64,000 nt of DNA from Chitinophaga sancti (GTDB lineage: Bacteria > Bacteroidota > Bacteroidia > Chitinophagales > Chitinophagaceae), in NCBI RefSeq assembly GCF_034087045.1, contig NZ_CP139247.1, positions 1,550,001 to 1,614,000 of the forward strand, read 5' to 3'. Positions within the stretch are counted from its first letter, which is position 1; each line of letters opens with the position of its first letter. This document shows, piece by piece, positions 46,588 to 53,318 of this stretch. The translations under genes were made by a program, and so were the position numbers. The notes beneath the pieces are model-generated. The model searched no databases. It was not told the origin of the DNA and saw nothing but the letters and a program-made list of their open reading frames with translations.

Positions 46588-47759
46588 AAAATAATAACAA
46601 AATTCTGATCACTGGCCTTGGCAGCATCTCCCCACTGGGATATGGATCTGCCGCCGCAAGGGAGAAAATACTCGCAGGTGAGAATGGCATCAAAATAAAA
46701 ACCAACTGGGCCAATACAAGTATTCAACCCCAGTATTATGGAGAAGCACCTGTAGTAGAATTTGCCGGAGAAGTAAAATGGGATGATCGGTTCCCTCCCC
46801 AGCAATACTCCAAACTCGGTCTGCTGGCCTGTAAGAAAGCACTCGATGATGCAGGCATCGTACTCGAAGCCGCTGACAACGAAATCGGTTTGGTCATAGA
46901 AACCAGCCTCGGTGCTACGGCTAGTGTAGAAGATTACCTGTATGACCTGTACCGGTTCGGGTTGCAAAAAATAAGCCCGGTGAAGTTTACGAAGACCGTT
47001 GCCAATACCGTATTAGGTGACATATCAAGAGTCTTCAAACTAAATGGTCCCAGTTCTTTGATCTATAATTCCAACAGTATCACCTATGGGTTTGACCTGA
47101 TTAAAAAAGGTCTTGCAGATATAGTGATCTGTGGTGGAGTGGATCACTACACAGAGTTCAGGGTACTGAGCGAGCAGGAAAGCAATCACCTGGTCAATGT
47201 AAATGAAGGGACGGATGCATTCAGTGCTGCTACAAAAGAGCCGGATGACCGCCGCAATATACTGGGAGATGGCGCCGCCTTCCTGGTGCTGGAAAGTGAA
47301 GCCAGCGCTGCACGTAGAGGAGCCAAACGATATGCAGAACTGGTAGAATACCACAGCTGCTTTGACTACCAGAATGTGGAAGATACCACCCGTCGCTCAC
47401 CAGCAGTCGTGAAATCTGCGATCGATGCTCTCAAACCTATCGTAACAGCCAGTGGTAAGTTAGTCTACCTGAGTGCCTACACCACTGCCGAACAACTGGA
47501 ACACAGCGAACGGCACCTGTTAGAAGACCTGAATAAACAACACGAAACATACAGCCTGCGGCACAAAGCCTACACTGGTGATATGAAATCGGCCAGCAGC
47601 ATTATGGGGGCAAGCATTGCCAGCCAGATCCTGTACAGTGACCGGTTCCCTGAACCGGATGCAGCGGGAGAATATCCTTCCGGGTTCGGCTATGCCCTGG
47701 TCAATACAAGCCACGAAGGTGGCGGTAGTTCTCATCTCTTACTTAGAAAAACACATTAA
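46584..47759 (+). CDS. Chain-length-factor-like ketosynthase partner (KS-beta)
   Basis: This is a 391-residue thiolase-fold protein related to KAS I/II. The catalytic residues are lost. Where the active sister has STACASG, this protein reads LIYNSNSITYG, so the Cys aligns with Asn164. The N-A-H-G-T-G-T histidine region reads YLSAYTTAEQ, and the K-C-L-T-G-H stretch reads HKAYTGDMKSA, with the His replaced. This is the pattern of the KS-beta/CLF subunit in type II polyketide and aryl-polyene systems, which forms a heterodimer with the active KS and sets chain length. Confidence 0.85.
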   Translation: MKNNNKILITGLGSISPLGYGSAAAREKILAGENGIKIKTNWANTSIQPQYYGEAPVVEFAGEVKWDDRFPPQQYSKLGLLACKKALDDAGIVLEAADNEIGLVIETSLGATASVEDYLYDLYRFGLQKISPVKFTKTVANTVLGDISRVFKLNGPSSLIYNSNSITYGFDLIKKGLADIVICGGVDHYTEFRVLSEQESNHLVNVNEGTDAFSAATKEPDDRRNILGDGAAFLVLESEASAARRGAKRYAELVEYHSCFDYQNVEDTTRRSPAVVKSAIDALKPIVTASGKLVYLSAYTTAEQLEHSERHLLEDLNKQHETYSLRHKAYTGDMKSASSIMGASIASQILYSDRFPEPDAAGEYPSGFGYALVNTSHEGGGSSHLLLRKTH

Positions 47760-47761
47760 TC

Positions 47762-48511
47762 ATGAAGAATATTTTCATCACAGGCGGTTCCAAAGGAATC
47801 GGCAAAGAACTGGTAAAAACCTTCGCCCGACTGGGTCATCAGGTAGTATTCACTTACCAGTATTCAGCAGAAAGCGCACAGAAAATAGTGGATGAACTCC
47901 ATGCAGAAGGCTTCCCAAATGTATACACCTTCAAGTGCGACATGGGCAATGAGGCAGAAGTAAAAGCCCTGTTCAAATCCAACAAAGAGATCCTGAGAGA
48001 TGTGGATGTACTGATCAACAACGCAGGTATCCGCGACAGCAAGCTCAATGCAAACCCCAAGCCTTTCCTCATGACATCAAGCGCAGAGTGGTGGGAAGTG
48101 ATGCACAACAACGTCAATGGCGTAATGAATACCAGTCGTGCAGTACTGCCATCAATGATCAAAAGAAAGAACGGCAGGATCATCAATGTGACCTCGCTGG
48201 CAGGTATCAAAGGCAACCCCGGGCAATCGGCTTATGCCGCCTCCAAAGCCGCCATCAATTGCTTCTCCAAGTCATTGAGCAAGGAAGTAAAGGGCATGGG
48301 TATCATCATCAACTGTGTGGCGCCTGGTTTTATCGAAACAGATATGGTAGACAATCTGCCTGATCAATATGTAAGCAACAGGGTTGGTAATAGTCTGCTG
48401 AAGCGGATGGGTACCACGGATGAAATTTCGAACTTCATCTCTTACCTGGCGCTTGAATGTCCCGAATTTTTAATCAACCAGGAAATCGTGATCGATGGTG
48501 GTATGAACTAA
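47762..48511 (+). CDS. 3-oxoacyl-ACP reductase (FabG-like SDR)
   Basis: This is a 249-residue classical SDR. The cofactor motif is FITGGSKGIGKEL and NNAG lies near 86. The catalytic residues are Ser145 (INVTSLAG), Tyr158 and Lys162 (YAASK). The C-terminal V-I-D-G-G-M-N end is typical of FabG. It reduces the beta-keto group made by the ketosynthase pair using NADPH. It lies two bases after the KS-beta gene and 15 bases before the active KS gene. Confidence 0.92.
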   Translation: MKNIFITGGSKGIGKELVKTFARLGHQVVFTYQYSAESAQKIVDELHAEGFPNVYTFKCDMGNEAEVKALFKSNKEILRDVDVLINNAGIRDSKLNANPKPFLMTSSAEWWEVMHNNVNGVMNTSRAVLPSMIKRKNGRIINVTSLAGIKGNPGQSAYAASKAAINCFSKSLSKEVKGMGIIINCVAPGFIETDMVDNLPDQYVSNRVGNSLLKRMGTTDEISNFISYLALECPEFLINQEIVIDGGMN

Positions 48512-48526
48512 AAAAAACTATGTAAC

Positions 48527-49738
48527 ATGAAAAAGAGAGTCGTTGTTACCGGTATCGGTGCCATATCAGCACTAGGCAATAATATAGCTGAGATGACAGA
48601 AAGCCTCGAAAATGGCCGCATCAAATACAATGCAATTCCATCGGACAGGTTCAGCACCGCCCACAAGCTATTTGCCAACAACAGGGGATTTATGATGGAT
48701 TATGAACTCTATCAGAGCTCCTGGGACAAAGATGTATCCATCATGAGCGAAGTAGCTGTAAAGTGTATACAGGAAGCGATAGATAGCGCAAACCTGTCAG
48801 AAGAAAAACTGCACGAGCACAATGCAGGACTTATCATCGGTACATCAGTAGGAGCCAGTTTTCCCATCCTGCAGCGTATCAAGAAATCAGTGCAGGAGAA
48901 TGAGGATGACTATGAGCTGGCGCTGTATTCGACTCCCAAGATCTTAGGCAAGATCGCCCGCGCATTCAAACTACAGGGATACGTTTCCGCCATCTCTACC
49001 GCCTGTGCATCCGGCACAAACTCGATAGGCAGGGCTTTTGACCTGATCGAAAACGGCAAGGCAGATATTATGATCAGTGGTGGAATGGACATCTTTACGG
49101 AGCTCACCTATACAGGGTTCAATAGCCTGATGGCTATCTCCAAAACGAAGTGTAAGCCCTTTACCAAATCGAGAGACGGTATGTCGCTGGGTGATGGGTG
49201 TGCCATCCTGATCCTGGAAAGCCTGGAATCGGCGGTAGAAAGGGGAGCACCCATCTATGCAGAGATCAAAGGGTATCACATATTAAACGAAGCCTATCAC
49301 GCTACAGCGCCTCATCCGGATGGCATCTATGCATTGAAGTGCATGAAGAGTGCCCTTGCATATGGTGGTATGAGTACAGATGATGTGGATTACATCAATG
49401 CACACGGTACGGGTACAGGCAAGAATGATAGTGCGGAACTAAAAGGGTGTGAAGCCCTGCTACAGGAAAAGACCAGTAAAACCTATGTAGGGTCTACCAA
49501 GTGCCTCACGGGGCATACCCTGGGTGCGGCAGGCAGTATAGAGGCGATTATCAGCATCCTGAGCATGCAGCACAATGCCCTCTATGCAAACTACGAGGCG
49601 GACGATCTGCCTGAATCTGAAAAGATCGAATTCGTCACACAAAACAAAAATAACATTCCGCTGGATACAGTATTGTCCAACTCCTTTGGCTTCGGCGGAA
49701 ACATGGCCAGCATTTTATTAACAAAATATAAAAACTAA
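48527..49738 (+). CDS. Beta-ketoacyl-ACP synthase (active KS-alpha)
   Basis: This is a 403-residue condensing enzyme with a complete catalytic set: Cys160 in ISTACASGTNSIG, His293 in INAHGTGTGKND, Lys325 and His330 in STKCLTGHTLGAAGS. It elongates an ACP-bound chain with malonyl-ACP, together with the inactive KS-beta partner. No acyltransferase/MCAT gene is present, so malonyl-ACP must come from the cell's fatty-acid FabD. It is followed 30 bases later by the ACP gene. Confidence 0.93.
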   Translation: MKKRVVVTGIGAISALGNNIAEMTESLENGRIKYNAIPSDRFSTAHKLFANNRGFMMDYELYQSSWDKDVSIMSEVAVKCIQEAIDSANLSEEKLHEHNAGLIIGTSVGASFPILQRIKKSVQENEDDYELALYSTPKILGKIARAFKLQGYVSAISTACASGTNSIGRAFDLIENGKADIMISGGMDIFTELTYTGFNSLMAISKTKCKPFTKSRDGMSLGDGCAILILESLESAVERGAPIYAEIKGYHILNEAYHATAPHPDGIYALKCMKSALAYGGMSTDDVDYINAHGTGTGKNDSAELKGCEALLQEKTSKTYVGSTKCLTGHTLGAAGSIEAIISILSMQHNALYANYEADDLPESEKIEFVTQNKNNIPLDTVLSNSFGFGGNMASILLTKYKN

Positions 49739-49768
49739 AAATTTAAAAACCTTTAAAAACTTATAATT

Positions 49769-50044
49769 ATGGAACACAAAGTAATCGAACAAAAAACTAA
49801 AGAAGTTCTCATCAGCGTACTGAACCTGAACAAATCAGTTGATGAATTATCTAACGATCAGGCCTTGTTTGGCAATGACGAAAACCCGGGATTGTTTGAC
49901 GACAGCCTGGCAGTACTGGAAGTGACTTCTGTACTGATGGCAGAATTCGAACTGGAAGCATCTGACTTCGGCGAGGAAAGCTTCAAGACAGTGGGTACCC
50001 TTGCGCAGCGCATCTACGATGTATTGCACCTGGCAGTTGTATAA
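49769..50044 (+). CDS. Acyl carrier protein
   Basis: This is a 91-residue carrier protein. The phosphopantetheine site is Ser46 in NPGLFDDSLAVLEVTSVL, with the D-S-L core motif conserved, within a four-helix acidic sequence (MAEFELEASDFGEE). It carries the growing chain between the KS pair, ketoreductase and dehydratase and probably presents it to the acyltransferase encoded at 54051. The leader before its ATG (ctttaaaaacttataatt) resembles those of the peptide genes downstream. Confidence 0.9.
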   Translation: MEHKVIEQKTKEVLISVLNLNKSVDELSNDQALFGNDENPGLFDDSLAVLEVTSVLMAEFELEASDFGEESFKTVGTLAQRIYDVLHLAVV

Positions 50045-50060
50045 CCATAATTCCAGATCC

Positions 50061-50162
50061 ATGCAAAAAGAACTAGTCAAAAACGGTCTTTCTAACATTG
50101 TATCGCCGGAGGGTGTGCGTAGCATCAGAAGGCCTTTCAGGCAGGTTTGCATCAATAAGTAA
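50061..50162 (+). CDS. Possible small peptide (33 aa) between the ACP gene and the peptide array
   Basis: This 33-codon frame starts 16 bases after the ACP stop: MQKELVKNGLSNIVSPEG then a basic VRSIRRPFRQVCINK end. It shares only the M-Q-x-E-L opening and one Cys near the C-terminus with the array peptides. It could be a divergent precursor, a regulatory leader peptide or a chance frame. The short spacing in an operon of tightly packed genes favours translation. Confidence 0.4.
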   Translation: MQKELVKNGLSNIVSPEGVRSIRRPFRQVCINK

Positions 50163-50207
50163 GCTACCCCCGGTTTAACCCACTCATCAACCAAAATTTA
50201 TATCAAC

Positions 50208-50300
50208 ATGTCCATGCTCGAACTCAACGTAGTAGAACTGGAAACCCGTCTTGAACTGGCTGGTGCTACTGTGATCGACTCTATCGAAGTAAACTGTTAA
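50208..50300 (+). CDS. Array precursor peptide 1 (30 aa, divergent first copy)
   Basis: This is a ribosomal peptide of 30 residues, first of twelve related ORFs. The leader-like part reads LELNVVELETRLELAG and the C-terminal part reads ATVIDSIEVNC, ending in Cys. Compared with the central copies it has Thr in place of Ser/Asn, Leu for Val, no poly-Ala tract, and two extra N-terminal residues. The VELExRxEL segment is conserved in all copies and is the likely recognition sequence for the processing enzymes; the variable Ala tract plus I-D-x-x-x-N-C would be the core. An internal ATG at 50214 is an alternative start. Confidence 0.65.
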   Translation: MSMLELNVVELETRLELAGATVIDSIEVNC

Positions 50301-50334
50301 TCATTTTTTCATAAACCATTTAAAACTTACACAC

Positions 50335-50418
50335 ATGCAGGAAACAACTATCGTAGAACTGGAAAGCCGCATAGAGCAGGCAGCAGCAGCAATTGACATC
50401 ACTATCAATTGCGACTAA
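50335..50418 (+). CDS. Array precursor peptide 2 (27 aa)
   Basis: This second copy opens METTIVE-like (Met-Gln-Glu-Thr-Thr-Ile-Val-Glu-Leu-Glu), with SRIEQ in place of SRVEL, a four-Ala tract, and the end IDITINCD. It is the only copy in which the Cys is followed by another residue (Asp). The upstream leader aaaccatttaaaacttacac is related to that of the central copies. It lies 34 bases after copy 1. Confidence 0.65.
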   Translation: MQETTIVELESRIEQAAAAIDITINCD

Positions 50419-50451
50419 TTAAGATTCTTAAACCTTTTAAAACTTAACAAA

Positions 50452-50538
50452 ATGCAAGAGTTAAACATCGTAGAACTGGAAAGCCGCGTAGAACTGGCGG
50501 CAGCAGCAGCAGCAATCGACATCACAATCAATTGCTAA
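50452..50538 (+). CDS. Array precursor peptide 3 (28 aa, first of nine near-identical units)
   Basis: Leader MQELNIVELESRVEL, six Ala, then IDITINC with C-terminal Cys. It is preceded by ccttttaaaacttaacaaa, the leader shared by all central copies. The codon for Glu3 is gag (gaa in later copies), a small mark of divergence from the rest. No signal peptide or lipobox is present, so the peptide is made in the cytoplasm. Confidence 0.7.
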   Translation: MQELNIVELESRVELAAAAAAIDITINC

Positions 50539-50607
50539 TTGCTCAGCAGCTATTCAGGCAATAGCTCATTGAACAACCTTTTTTCAACCCTTTTAAAGCT
50601 TAACAAA

Positions 50608-50694
50608 ATGCAGGAATTAAACATCGTAGAACTGGAAAACCGCGTAGAACTGGCGGCAGCAGCAGCAGCAATCGACATCACAATCAATTGCTAA
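50608..50694 (+). CDS. Array precursor peptide 4 (28 aa, Asn variant)
   Basis: Same as copy 3 except ELENR in place of ELESR at residue 11 (Asn for Ser). It has six Ala and ends IDITINC. The Asn/Ser alternation is the only amino-acid difference in the leader among the nine central units. Confidence 0.7.
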   Translation: MQELNIVELENRVELAAAAAAIDITINC

Positions 50695-50763
50695 TTGCTC
50701 AGCAGCTATTCAGGCAATAGCTCATTGAACAACCTTTTTTCAACCCTTTTAAAGCTTAACAAA

Positions 50764-50850
50764 ATGCAGGAATTAAACATCGTAGAACTGGAAAACCGCG
50801 TAGAACTGGCGGCAGCAGCAGCAGCAATCGACATCACAATCAATTGCTAA
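50764..50850 (+). CDS. Array precursor peptide 5 (28 aa, Asn variant)
   Basis: Protein identical to copy 4 (ELENRVEL, six Ala, IDITINC). The preceding spacer is also the same as the one before copy 4, indicating recent duplication of the whole 156-base unit. Confidence 0.7.
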   Translation: MQELNIVELENRVELAAAAAAIDITINC

Positions 50851-50918
50851 TTGCTCAGCAGCTATTCAGGCAATAGCTTATTGAACCCCTTTTTTCAACC
50901 CTTTTAAAACTTAACAAA

Positions 50919-51002
50919 ATGCAGGAATTAAACATCGTAGAACTGGAAAACCGCGTAGAACTGGCGGCAGCAGCAGCAATCGACATCACAATCAATTGCT
51001 AA
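50919..51002 (+). CDS. Array precursor peptide 6 (27 aa, Asn variant, five Ala)
   Basis: ELENR leader with a five-Ala tract, one GCA codon fewer than its neighbours, and the same IDITINC end. The spacer before it is slightly different (cttattgaacccctttttt in place of ctcattgaacaaccttttt). Confidence 0.7.
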   Translation: MQELNIVELENRVELAAAAAIDITINC

Positions 51003-51071
51003 TTGCTCAGCAGCTATTCAGGCAATAGCTCATTGAACAACCTTTTTTCAACCCTTTTAAAACTTAACAAG

Positions 51072-51155
51072 ATGCAGGAATTAAACATCGTAGAACTGGA
51101 AAGCCGCGTAGAACTGGCAGCAGCAGCAGCAATCGACATCACAATCAATTGCTAA
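51072..51155 (+). CDS. Array precursor peptide 7 (27 aa, Ser variant, five Ala)
   Basis: ELESR leader with five Ala; the first Ala codon is GCA rather than the GCG of the other units. Ends IDITINC. Base before ATG is g (caagATG) in this and the next two copies. Confidence 0.7.
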   Translation: MQELNIVELESRVELAAAAAIDITINC

Positions 51156-51224
51156 TTGCTCAGCAGCTATTCAGGCAATAGCTCATTGAACAACCTTTTT
51201 TCAAACCTTTTAAAGCTTAACAAG

Positions 51225-51311
51225 ATGCAGGAATTAAACATCGTAGAACTGGAAAGCCGCGTAGAACTGGCGGCAGCAGCAGCAGCAATCGACATCACAA
51301 TCAATTGCTAA
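51225..51311 (+). CDS. Array precursor peptide 8 (28 aa, Ser variant)
   Basis: ELESR leader, six Ala, IDITINC. Protein identical to copy 3. The leader before it carries caaaccttttaaagc, showing single-base drift among otherwise repeated spacers. Confidence 0.7.
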   Translation: MQELNIVELESRVELAAAAAAIDITINC

Positions 51312-51380
51312 TTGCTCAGCAGCTATTCAGGCAATAGCTCATTGAACAACCTTTTTTCAAACCTTTTAAAACTTAACAAG

Positions 51381-51467
51381 ATGCAGGAATTAAACATCGT
51401 AGAACTGGAAAGCCGCGTAGAACTGGCGGCAGCAGCGGCAGCAATCGACATCACAATCAATTGCTAA
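51381..51467 (+). CDS. Array precursor peptide 9 (28 aa, Ser variant)
   Basis: ELESR leader, six Ala with a GCG codon at the fourth Ala, IDITINC. Protein identical to copies 3 and 8, distinguished only by silent changes. Confidence 0.7.
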   Translation: MQELNIVELESRVELAAAAAAIDITINC

Positions 51468-51536
51468 TTGCTCAGCAGCTATTCAGGCAATAGCTCATTG
51501 AACAACCTTTTTTCAAACCTTTTAAAACTTAACAAA

Positions 51537-51623
51537 ATGCAGGAATTAAACATCGTAGAACTGGAAAACCGCGTAGAACTGGCGGCAGCAGCGGCAGCAA
51601 TCGACATCACCATCAATTGCTAA
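51537..51623 (+). CDS. Array precursor peptide 10 (28 aa, Asn variant)
   Basis: ELENR leader, six Ala with the same internal GCG as copy 9, and a silent ACC codon for Thr in IDITINC. Protein identical to copies 4 and 5. The mixture of shared silent changes with copy 9 and the Asn shared with copies 4-6 suggests recombination between units. Confidence 0.7.
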   Translation: MQELNIVELENRVELAAAAAAIDITINC

Positions 51624-51692
51624 TTGCTCAGCAGCTATTCAGGCAATAGCTCATTGAACAACCTTTTTTCAAACCTTTTAAAACTTAACAAA

Positions 51693-51779
51693 ATGCAGGA
51701 ATTAAACATCGTAGAACTGGAAAGCCGCGTAGAACTGGCGGCAGCTGCAGCAGCAATCGACATCACAATCAATTGCTAA
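51693..51779 (+). CDS. Array precursor peptide 11 (28 aa, Ser variant, last near-identical unit)
   Basis: ELESR leader, six Ala with one GCT codon, IDITINC. It is the last of the nine repeated units; the standard spacer with its hairpin is absent after it. Confidence 0.7.
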   Translation: MQELNIVELESRVELAAAAAAIDITINC

Positions 51780-51816
51780 TTCACAAATATTCTTAAACCA
51801 ATTAAATTATAATCAC

Positions 51817-51903
51817 ATGCAGGAATTAAATATCGTAGAACTGGAATCTCGCGTTGAACTGGCAGCAGCTTCTGTGATCGATTCTATCACAATCAATTGC
51901 TAA
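51817..51903 (+). CDS. Array precursor peptide 12 (28 aa, divergent last copy)
   Basis: Leader MQELNIVELESRVEL with different codons from the central units (e.g. tct cgc gtt). The core reads AAASVIDSITINC, intermediate between copy 1 (VIDSIEVNC) and the central type (IDITINC). It is 28 residues long with a C-terminal Cys. Copies 1 and 12, which flank the array, probably represent the older sequence. Confidence 0.68.
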   Translation: MQELNIVELESRVELAAASVIDSITINC

Positions 51904-51973
51904 TCACAGCAGCCTGTAACCACCGGCAGGAGAACGCGAACCCCCAATTTATAACAGTCTAAAATCGATTCCC

Positions 51974-52054
51974 ATGAAAAGATCAGATCCTTGTTATAAG
52001 TCATTACCCAAAGTTGGTGTTGGTGTATGTTACCCGGCAATATATGATCACTAA
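51974..52054 (+). CDS. Possible small two-cysteine peptide (26 aa) after the array
   Basis: This 26-codon frame, 70 bases after the last array peptide and 55 bases before the M50 protease gene, reads MKRSDPCYKSLPKVGVGVC then YPAIYDH. It has two Cys separated by eleven residues, two Pro and a basic start, and no similarity to the array peptides. It could be a second type of product precursor, a pheromone or a chance ORF. Its position beside the processing protease makes it worth noting. Confidence 0.4.
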   Translation: MKRSDPCYKSLPKVGVGVCYPAIYDH

Positions 52055-52109
52055 TGATGGGCATTTGATACAAATGCCCATCATTTAAAAACCCTTCAAA
52101 TCATTTTAT

Positions 52110-53318
52110 ATGAATCCTCTACAAACAGAAAATTCCTTGTTAAACTATGATTACTCAATCACCAGTGCTTCTAACAATGAATTTGTACTTTCCTACGAGG
52201 GCAAGTACTTTAAGATAGGCGAGTTCATGTATCAGATCTTAAGGGAAGGCCAGCAAGCCAAATACCTGGAAGACTTACAAGCCCGACTTGATAACGTCAG
52301 CCTGGCCGGCCTGAAAGAAATAATAGACACAAAGATTTTGCCCATCTTCAAAACCACAGAAAGCAAAGCCAGTGAAGCGTCCGACGATGGATTCTGGTAT
52401 AAGAAGCAAGTTCTTTCCAGCAGGCAATCCACCACACTGGCCAAACCATTGTCTTTTCTGTTTGGCAAATCATTCTACTTCCTGTTCCTGTTACTAACAG
52501 GTGTAAACTTTGCACTCTATTCCCGTACACACAGTATCGTAGCCAACGATGACCTGCCACTGGGAACTGAGATACTAACCTGGGTCGCCTCTTACTTTTC
52601 CCTCTTCTTCATCATGTTTGTGCATGAACTGGGTCACACAGCCGCTGCCTACAAATCAGGTATCAATGCCAGAAGCATAGGCCTGGGATTCTACACCATT
52701 ATGCCCGCCATGTATACTGACCTGACGGATGTATGGACGGTGTCCAAAAGCAACAGGATAAAAATCAACCTGGCAGGCATTTATATTCAATTGATCATCA
52801 ACCTGGGTCTTGTAGCAGCATTGCATACTATTAGCAACGATTTTGCGCAAAGTTTTGTCTGGAAGATCTATGTGTTCAACAGTGTGCTCATGGTGGCGAA
52901 CCTTGTACCACTCTTAAAGCTCGACGGCTATTGGGTATTATCAGACTTCCTCGGTGTACCGAACCTGATAAAGACATCCAATGAACTACTCCTGAATGCG
53001 GTCACTAAGAAAGACCCGTTCGCAGAAGAGCAGCCCCGTGACTATAGCTTTAAAAAGATCTTACTGGTTGTATATACCATCATTCGCGTATCGTTTATCA
53101 TATTCGTCACCTTTATGGCATTTGCCTTTATATATGCCTCCATATTGAAGACAATTGCACTGATCAGGTATATACCTTACCTGAGTTTTAATTTCGAGAC
53201 GGCCATTGAAGTGCTCAAGCGCATAGTGACCATAGTGATCATATCACTGTTTACCCGGAAGTACAGGAAGCTATTTTCAAACGTCATATTAAAACGTGTA
53301 AAATGGTACAGAGCATAA
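52110..53318 (+). CDS. M50-family membrane zinc metalloprotease with N-terminal PqqD-like segment
   Basis: This is a 402-residue site-2-protease-like protein. The zinc motif HELGH is at 172-176 and the third ligand motif LDGYW at 271-275. About six transmembrane helices flank these. The N-terminal 80 residues (SYEGKYFKIGEFMYQILREG and a helical KYLEDLQARL segment) look like a PqqD/RRE winged-helix domain, which binds leader peptides in RiPP pathways. M50 proteins of this type occur beside modified-peptide genes. It is the best candidate for cleaving or exporting the array peptides. The RRE reading is by eye. Confidence 0.78.
   Translation: MNPLQTENSLLNYDYSITSASNNEFVLSYEGKYFKIGEFMYQILREGQQAKYLEDLQARLDNVSLAGLKEIIDTKILPIFKTTESKASEASDDGFWYKKQVLSSRQSTTLAKPLSFLFGKSFYFLFLLLTGVNFALYSRTHSIVANDDLPLGTEILTWVASYFSLFFIMFVHELGHTAAAYKSGINARSIGLGFYTIMPAMYTDLTDVWTVSKSNRIKINLAGIYIQLIINLGLVAALHTISNDFAQSFVWKIYVFNSVLMVANLVPLLKLDGYWVLSDFLGVPNLIKTSNELLLNAVTKKDPFAEEQPRDYSFKKILLVVYTIIRVSFIIFVTFMAFAFIYASILKTIALIRYIPYLSFNFETAIEVLKRIVTIVIISLFTRKYRKLFSNVILKRVKWYRA

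Larger units (their letters stand above)
50452..51779 (+). repeat. Tandem array of nine near-identical 153-156-base peptide-gene units
   Basis: ATG-to-ATG distances are 156, 156, 155, 153, 153, 156, 156 and 156 bases. Each unit has one 27-28-codon peptide ORF plus a spacer of about 69 bases, and spacers are as conserved as the ORFs. Length changes come mainly from GCA (Ala) codon number. Each of the eight full spacers contains a hairpin agctatt-caggc-aatagct (first copy 50548-50566) and then cattgaacaaccttttttca or a close variant. The pattern points to expansion by unequal recombination. Confidence 0.9.

Noticed and set aside
50452..51779. Regular 155-base repeats that look at first like a CRISPR or satellite array
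   Set aside because: Repeat and spacer are equally conserved, units are far too long for CRISPR, no cas genes are present, and each unit holds an intact ORF.
50208..51903. Array peptides as small lipoproteins (because of the Cys)
   Set aside because: The Cys is C-terminal and no hydrophobic signal sequence or lipobox is present.
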